From Bacillota bacterium (GTDB taxonomy: Bacteria > Bacillota > Clostridia > Oscillospirales > Ruminococcaceae): a DNA stretch of 64,000 nucleotides. This document shows positions 59,583 through 64,000 of this stretch, in pieces. The notes below the pieces were generated by a model. That model was given only the letters and a program-made list of their open reading frames with translations. It made no database searches and had not been told where the DNA came from. Positions within the stretch are counted from its first letter, which is position 1, and every line of letters begins with the position of its first letter. The stretch lies in contig JAKPUQ010000059.1 of NCBI GenBank assembly GCA_029572815.1, forward strand, positions 1 to 64,000, written 5' to 3'. Made by a program: the position numbers and the translations under genes.

Positions 59583-59966
59583 ATGCTTTTGCTGTTTTTG
59601 ATTATTGATTCAATTATGGCTGCTGCGGCTATATTAGGCGGATACTATATGAGATACAGGGCTCCTCTGGACGAGGGAATGAAGTACGGTTTCCGCACCT
59701 CAGAGTCCTTAAAGAGCAGGGAGGCATGGAAATATGCTAATGTCTGCTGCGGAAGAAGCTGGATCTCAGTTGGACTTATTGAGCTGTGTCTGGGACTGCC
59801 TATAGCTCTGCTGCTGTATTGGTGGAAGGGCGAAAGCATCGCAACAGCTCTGGTATTTGTTTATCTGGAGTTTTTTACTATAATACTGTGTATATCCGTA
59901 ACTACTGTTGCAAGGAGCATCAGCGATAAATTCGATGAAAACGGTATACCTAAGAAAAAGGAGTAA
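59583..59966 (+). CDS. SdpI-like small membrane protein
   Basis: YGFRTSESLKSREAWKYANVCCGRSWISVGLIE; several TM segments. Confidence 0.75.
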   Translation: MLLLFLIIDSIMAAAAILGGYYMRYRAPLDEGMKYGFRTSESLKSREAWKYANVCCGRSWISVGLIELCLGLPIALLLYWWKGESIATALVFVYLEFFTIILCISVTTVARSISDKFDENGIPKKKE

Positions 59967-59969
59967 GCC

Positions 59970-60320
59970 ATGATCAGGATCGATCTTAATGACCTTGACA
60001 AGTTTTTCGTAAAGGGGGAGCTTATCCCTGCAATATGCTATGAGGTCAACACAAAAACTGTTCTTATGCTTGCGTATATGAACAAGGAGAGTCTGAAAAA
60101 AACTCTTGAAACAGGCTATACATGGTTCTGGAGCCGTTCCCGTCAGGAGTACTGGAACAAGGGCGCGACTTCGGGACATCTTCAGAAGGTTGTCTCGATT
60201 TACGGAGACTGTGACAATGACACACTGCTGGTAAATGTTGAGCAGACGGGAGTTGCCTGTCATACAGGAAGCTACAGCTGCTTTTTCAACGAAATTTATA
60301 ATAACGAGGAGAATGAATAA
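59970..60320 (+). CDS. hisI: Phosphoribosyl-AMP cyclohydrolase
   Basis: [39 protein letters not shown]. Confidence 0.97.
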   Translation: MIRIDLNDLDKFFVKGELIPAICYEVNTKTVLMLAYMNKESLKKTLETGYTWFWSRSRQEYWNKGATSGHLQKVVSIYGDCDNDTLLVNVEQTGVACHTGSYSCFFNEIYNNEENE

Positions 60321-60658
60321 TGACGGTTTATCAGGAAATATTTGAGGTCATCAAGGAAAGAAAAAAGCAGTTCGAGAACGGAACTGCTGCTGAAAATTCA
60401 TATACCTGCTACCTCTTTGACAAGGGCGTTGACAAGATCTGCAAGAAGGTAGGCGAGGAAGCAACTGAGACAGTTATCGCTGCAAAGAACGGCGACAATG
60501 ACGAGCTGAAGAATGAGATCAACGATCTGCTCTATCATGTTATGGTGCTCTGTGCAAATCAGGGACTTGACTGGTCTGAGGTGGAAAAGGTGCTTGACGA
60601 GCGCAACGAAAAGATCGGTAACCTCAAGAAGTTCCATGAGGTCGATAAGAATACATGA
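60320..60658 (+). CDS. hisE: Phosphoribosyl-ATP pyrophosphatase
   Basis: SYTCYLFDKGVDKICKKVGEEATETVIAAKNGDNDELKNEINDLLYHVMVL. Confidence 0.97.
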   Translation: MTVYQEIFEVIKERKKQFENGTAAENSYTCYLFDKGVDKICKKVGEEATETVIAAKNGDNDELKNEINDLLYHVMVLCANQGLDWSEVEKVLDERNEKIGNLKKFHEVDKNT

Positions 60659-60661
60659 TGA

Positions 60662-60697
60662 AAAAAAGCTGCCGTACTATGGGCAGCTTCTTTTTTA
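60662..60697. terminator. Bidirectional terminator between convergent genes
   Basis: AAAAAAGCTGCC-gtactat-GGGCAGCTTCTTTTTT. Confidence 0.85.
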
Positions 60698-61588
60698 TCC
60701 GCCCATTCGGGCTTTAAAGTCGGTGGTATCGAGAAGATCGAACAGGGCGGACAGAATGTCATTGTAGCAGGGGATATACAGGTGGAGACCGTCTCCCGAG
60801 GTATAGTCCTCACGGAGGTCAAGATTTTCATCGCAGACCACGGAATAAACATCAAAATAGATAACCTGCGGCGAGTCCATATCTTTTACCATCTGTTCAA
60901 GAGCGGCGTTGTACTCACGTATAATGTCGTTTCGTACCACCTCGCAGTATGAGCAGACAGGTGTTATTGAGGCGACAACAATATTTATATCCGGCATACG
61001 CCTTATGAGCTCGTCAATGACCTCGCGGTAGCGGGTCACATAAGGCTCAGGATAGTTCATGTTGACATCGTTCATACCAATGGAGATGTACAGCAGCTGA
61101 GGGTGGATATACTCCACAGCGTCGATAAGACCCATTTCGCCGGCTCCCACATCGAATGTGAAGTAGTCAAGATTCCACATGGACACAGATTCTCCCGCGA
61201 TGTTGTGTATATCGGGAACAAAGCCGTAGACATCAAGACCGAGGGCAAGGGAGTCGCCTGCAACGGCAAGCCTGTCCTGATAGAAATGACTGTTGGGAGA
61301 GCTGCCCGTATAGGTTGTCGGCGCGCAGACAGCATATGGCGAGACTGATACTGTAGTTGTTGTGGTGGTAGTAGTGACAGTGGTCGTGGTGAAGGTATAC
61401 TGTGACATTTCCTCGGAAATCGCCTCGGAAGCGGAATTCATGGCGCTGACGAGAACAGTGTCCGCACATCGGGGCGGCGGTGCAGGCATATCCGCAGAGG
61501 TAAGTGAGAACAGTGATATGATCGACATGAACAGTATGAAGCAAATAATATGAGCTTTGCTTCTGAGACTGTATAAAAAGTTTTTCAT
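60695..61588 (-). CDS. Secreted SGNH/GDSL-type hydrolase with N-terminal Thr-rich stretch
   Basis: MKNFLYSLRSKAHIICFILFMSIISLFSLTSA; TTTTVTTTTTTTT; DRLAVAGDSLALGL; ISIGMNDVNMNYP; SGDGLHL. Confidence 0.88.
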   Translation of the reverse strand: MKNFLYSLRSKAHIICFILFMSIISLFSLTSADMPAPPPRCADTVLVSAMNSASEAISEEMSQYTFTTTTVTTTTTTTTVSVSPYAVCAPTTYTGSSPNSHFYQDRLAVAGDSLALGLDVYGFVPDIHNIAGESVSMWNLDYFTFDVGAGEMGLIDAVEYIHPQLLYISIGMNDVNMNYPEPYVTRYREVIDELIRRMPDINIVVASITPVCSYCEVVRNDIIREYNAALEQMVKDMDSPQVIYFDVYSVVCDENLDLREDYTSGDGLHLYIPCYNDILSALFDLLDTTDFKARMGG

Positions 61589-61725
61589 ATAAGCACTTCC
61601 TGTTTTATAGCGGCAGTCTCCGGGACTCACGGTAAGAGCTCCCTGACTGTCGCATTATATTTTACCACATATTACCATAAAAGTAAAGAGATATGACATA
61701 TCTTACAGAATTTGCACATATTTTC

Positions 61726-61754
61726 TTGACAATATGACGAAGTAAGGGTATAAT
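61726..61754 (+). promoter_or_regulatory. Promoter
   Basis: TTGACA, 17-nt spacer, TATAAT. Confidence 0.75.
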
Positions 61755-61759
61755 TATAG

Positions 61760-62455
61760 TTGCATAAAAATCATCAGGAGTTGAATAGCATGAACAATGT
61801 TAGAATAGCAGATCTTTATGATCTCTCTCATACGGCTGCAAAGGATTATCTCAGCAGATTTACATATCCCTGGGAGGCACTCAAGGGCATCAGCAGCTTT
61901 ATTATCGAGCTTGGAAGGACTCTCAGTCCCGATGAGTATGACAATCCCTCTGAAAATGTATGGGTACACAAGACCGCAAAGGTTTTCCCCACAGCTTATC
62001 TTGGAGCTCCATGTATAATCGGAGCAGGCACAGAGGTACGTCACGGCGCATTTGTAAGAGGCAGTGCTCTCGTTGGCGAAAACTGCGTTGTGGGCAACTC
62101 CGTTGAGCTGAAGAACGTTATTCTCTTTGACAACGTTCAGACTCCTCATTACAATTATGTAGGCGACAGCATTCTCGGCTACAAGTCACACATGGGAGCA
62201 GGCTCTATCACTTCAAATGTAAAGTCAGACAAGACCAATGTTGTTATAAAGTCCGACGATGAGCAGCTCGAAACAGGCATAAAGAAGATAGGCGCAATGC
62301 TCGGCGACTTTGTTGAGGTTGGCTGCAACAGTGTTCTCAATCCCGGTACAGTCATCGGCAGAAATTCCAATATCTACCCTACAAGCTGCGTTAGAGGAGT
62401 TATCCCTGCGGACAGCATATACAAAACAGGCGGAGTAGTAGTTCATAAGTCATGA
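61760..62455 (+). CDS. Left-handed beta-helix (hexapeptide) acyltransferase-like protein; translation start likely at 61790 (MNNVRIADL)
   Basis: VHKTAKVFPTAYLGAPCIIGAGTEVRHGAFVRGSALVGENCVVGNSVELKNVILFDNVQ. Confidence 0.88.
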   Translation: MHKNHQELNSMNNVRIADLYDLSHTAAKDYLSRFTYPWEALKGISSFIIELGRTLSPDEYDNPSENVWVHKTAKVFPTAYLGAPCIIGAGTEVRHGAFVRGSALVGENCVVGNSVELKNVILFDNVQTPHYNYVGDSILGYKSHMGAGSITSNVKSDKTNVVIKSDDEQLETGIKKIGAMLGDFVEVGCNSVLNPGTVIGRNSNIYPTSCVRGVIPADSIYKTGGVVVHKS

Positions 62456-62468
62456 TGGAGGCAGGAAA

Positions 62469-63347
62469 GTGAAAAGAAAGATAATATCAGCGGCAGTTCT
62501 TGTTTGTGCAATGGGACTTGCAGCAACTGCTGCCTGCTCTGATAACAATACCGATGATTATCTCTCAGAGATAGCGACAACAGAGACAACGGAAGAAATA
62601 ACTACCACAGTCACAACAACCGAAGCCACCACAGAGACAACTACCGCTGCAAAGAAGGAGTATCCCGAGCTTGTCAATACATATTCGGGCACATACGTTG
62701 CCACACAGGGACTTACTGCCCTGGACTTTTTCGTATTCGGGACTGATGAGGACGGCGTTATACAGGCACTTTTTTCCTTCCACGAGGATCCCGCCAACAG
62801 GGGCGTTCCCACGGGAAGCTATCTCATGCAGGGAACTGTAACTGACGAAGACGATGATGACGATATAATTGAAGTAAAGTTCACCGGTTCTGAGTGGGAG
62901 AAGCACCCTGATACATATCATATCCTTGACTTCACAGGCACTTTTGACCTGAAGAAAGGCACTCTCACCTCCGATGATTACGAGATAGACCTGAAAAAGT
63001 CCGCAGGCGCAGACCTGAGCATACTTCTTAACAGCTATGACGGAACTTATCTTCCCGATAAGGGCGATAACCGTATGAAGTTCACAATAGAGACTGCCGA
63101 TGTACACGGCGAGCTTCAGGCAATATTCGAGTTTGAGCCAGAGGAGGGCAAAAAGGCAAGCTTTATCAGCGTGGGACAGGCGACAAATATCGCTCCCGAC
63201 GGCAGGATAACAGCAAGCTTTACAGGCTCTGAGTGGATGGAAAAGTCTGACGATCAGAAGTTCATTGACTTTGAGGGCATTTTCACCTCCGACGGAAGGA
63301 ACTTCAACGAGACCGACGGTCATCACATCAATCTTTATATAGCATAA
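62469..63347 (+). CDS. Putative lipoprotein with two related beta-rich repeats
   Basis: Lipobox LAATAACSD; Thr-rich linker; repeats with FTGSEWEKHPDTYHILDFTGTF and FTGSEWMEKSDDQKFIDFEGIF. GTG start. Confidence 0.85.
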   Translation: MKRKIISAAVLVCAMGLAATAACSDNNTDDYLSEIATTETTEEITTTVTTTEATTETTTAAKKEYPELVNTYSGTYVATQGLTALDFFVFGTDEDGVIQALFSFHEDPANRGVPTGSYLMQGTVTDEDDDDDIIEVKFTGSEWEKHPDTYHILDFTGTFDLKKGTLTSDDYEIDLKKSAGADLSILLNSYDGTYLPDKGDNRMKFTIETADVHGELQAIFEFEPEEGKKASFISVGQATNIAPDGRITASFTGSEWMEKSDDQKFIDFEGIFTSDGRNFNETDGHHINLYIA

Positions 63348-63353
63348 TTAAAG

Positions 63354-63376
63354 GCTGCCTGCGGGCAGCTTTTTTT
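63354..63376 (+). terminator. Intrinsic terminator
   Basis: GCTGCC-tgc-GGGCAGC then TTTTTTT. Confidence 0.85.
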
Positions 63377-63466
63377 ATATTTTTTGCAGTAAATATTGTA
63401 AAATCAGGCGAAATGTGGTATCATAGAAATAGTATTCGCATTGCCTTAGGCAGATTGGAGGACTGT

Positions 63467-64000
63467 ATGGAGAATAAAGTTGTTTTCAGCGGCAGTATGA
63501 CCGCACAGATCAATTTTGCGATGCAGCAGAACTACGTTCCTGTGTTCAGGAATATGGTAATGACCAACAATACCGATGAAGAGCTGAAAAGCGTCCGCCT
63601 CAGGATCAGCTTTGAGCCTGAGTTTGCAAAGACCTTCGAGTCCGTACCCGTTGATCTTGCGCCCTCTCAGCCCGTGGAGGTATCTCCCGTAAATATAATC
63701 ATGCTTGCCGATGAGCTTTTCAACCTTACGGAGAAGCTTGTAGGCAGCGTCACCATCGAAGCCCTACAGGGCGATGAGGTCATAGGACAGGAGAGCAGGA
63801 CTATCGAGCTTCTCGCCTACGATCAGTGGTCGGGTATCAACTTTATGCCCGAGACCGCAGCCGCCTTTGTCACACCCAATCATCCCAGAGTGCATGAGAT
63901 CGTTTCTGCGGCGGGAGTTTACATGAAGAAGTGGTGCGGCGATCCTGCCTTCACAGGCTATCAGACAAGAAACCCCAATATAGTAAAGCAGCAGATGGGA
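63467..64000 (+). CDS. N-terminus of a large DUF4011/DUF3320-type helicase (runs off the window)
   Basis: MENKVVFSGSMTAQINFAMQQNYVPVFRNMVMTNNTDEELKSVRLRISFEPEFAKTFESVPVDL...YDQWSGINFMPETAAAFVTPNHPRVHEIVSAAGVYMKKWCGDPAFTGYQTRNPNIVKQQMG; open to window end. Confidence 0.7.
   Translation, partial: MENKVVFSGSMTAQINFAMQQNYVPVFRNMVMTNNTDEELKSVRLRISFEPEFAKTFESVPVDLAPSQPVEVSPVNIIMLADELFNLTEKLVGSVTIEALQGDEVIGQESRTIELLAYDQWSGINFMPETAAAFVTPNHPRVHEIVSAAGVYMKKWCGDPAFTGYQTRNPNIVKQQMG

Overview
The window is a mostly chromosomal segment from a Ruminococcus-like Firmicute, judged from its gene content: dockerin modules with Thr-rich linkers, an NADH-dependent trimeric [FeFe]-hydrogenase, and YlmC/YmxH. No database search was possible. 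Housekeeping blocks include rpsB-tsf, rplU-prp-rpmA-obgE, pyrH-frr-uppS-cdsA-dxr-rseP-ispG-polC, and a near-complete his operon (hisZGDCBHAFIE). Two accessory patches stand out. (1) 1-2312 is a scrambled mobilizable-element remnant (RepA-like ATPase, MobC, relaxase, MobB-like and DUF5655-like fragments) beside a tRNA-Leu and a half-tRNA. (2) About 37310-38842 is a prophage remnant with a HELYH-motif C-terminal domain, beside two tRNA-Ser genes. Main leads: a tyrosine-phosphatase/flavin-binding fusion inside the his operon, where no histidinol-phosphatase is visible; an undescribed-looking leader/attenuator upstream of the hydrogenase regulator and hydG; Rex-like palindromes at both hydrogenase-related promoters; a 54-aa stand-alone sortase-signal-like protein; the N-terminus of a DUF4011-type giant helicase (possible defence gene) at the right edge; and at least five genes broken by one-base indels, four of them in homopolymers. 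The homopolymer breaks may be sequencing errors, slippage or real decay. The ordinary operons look ordinary.
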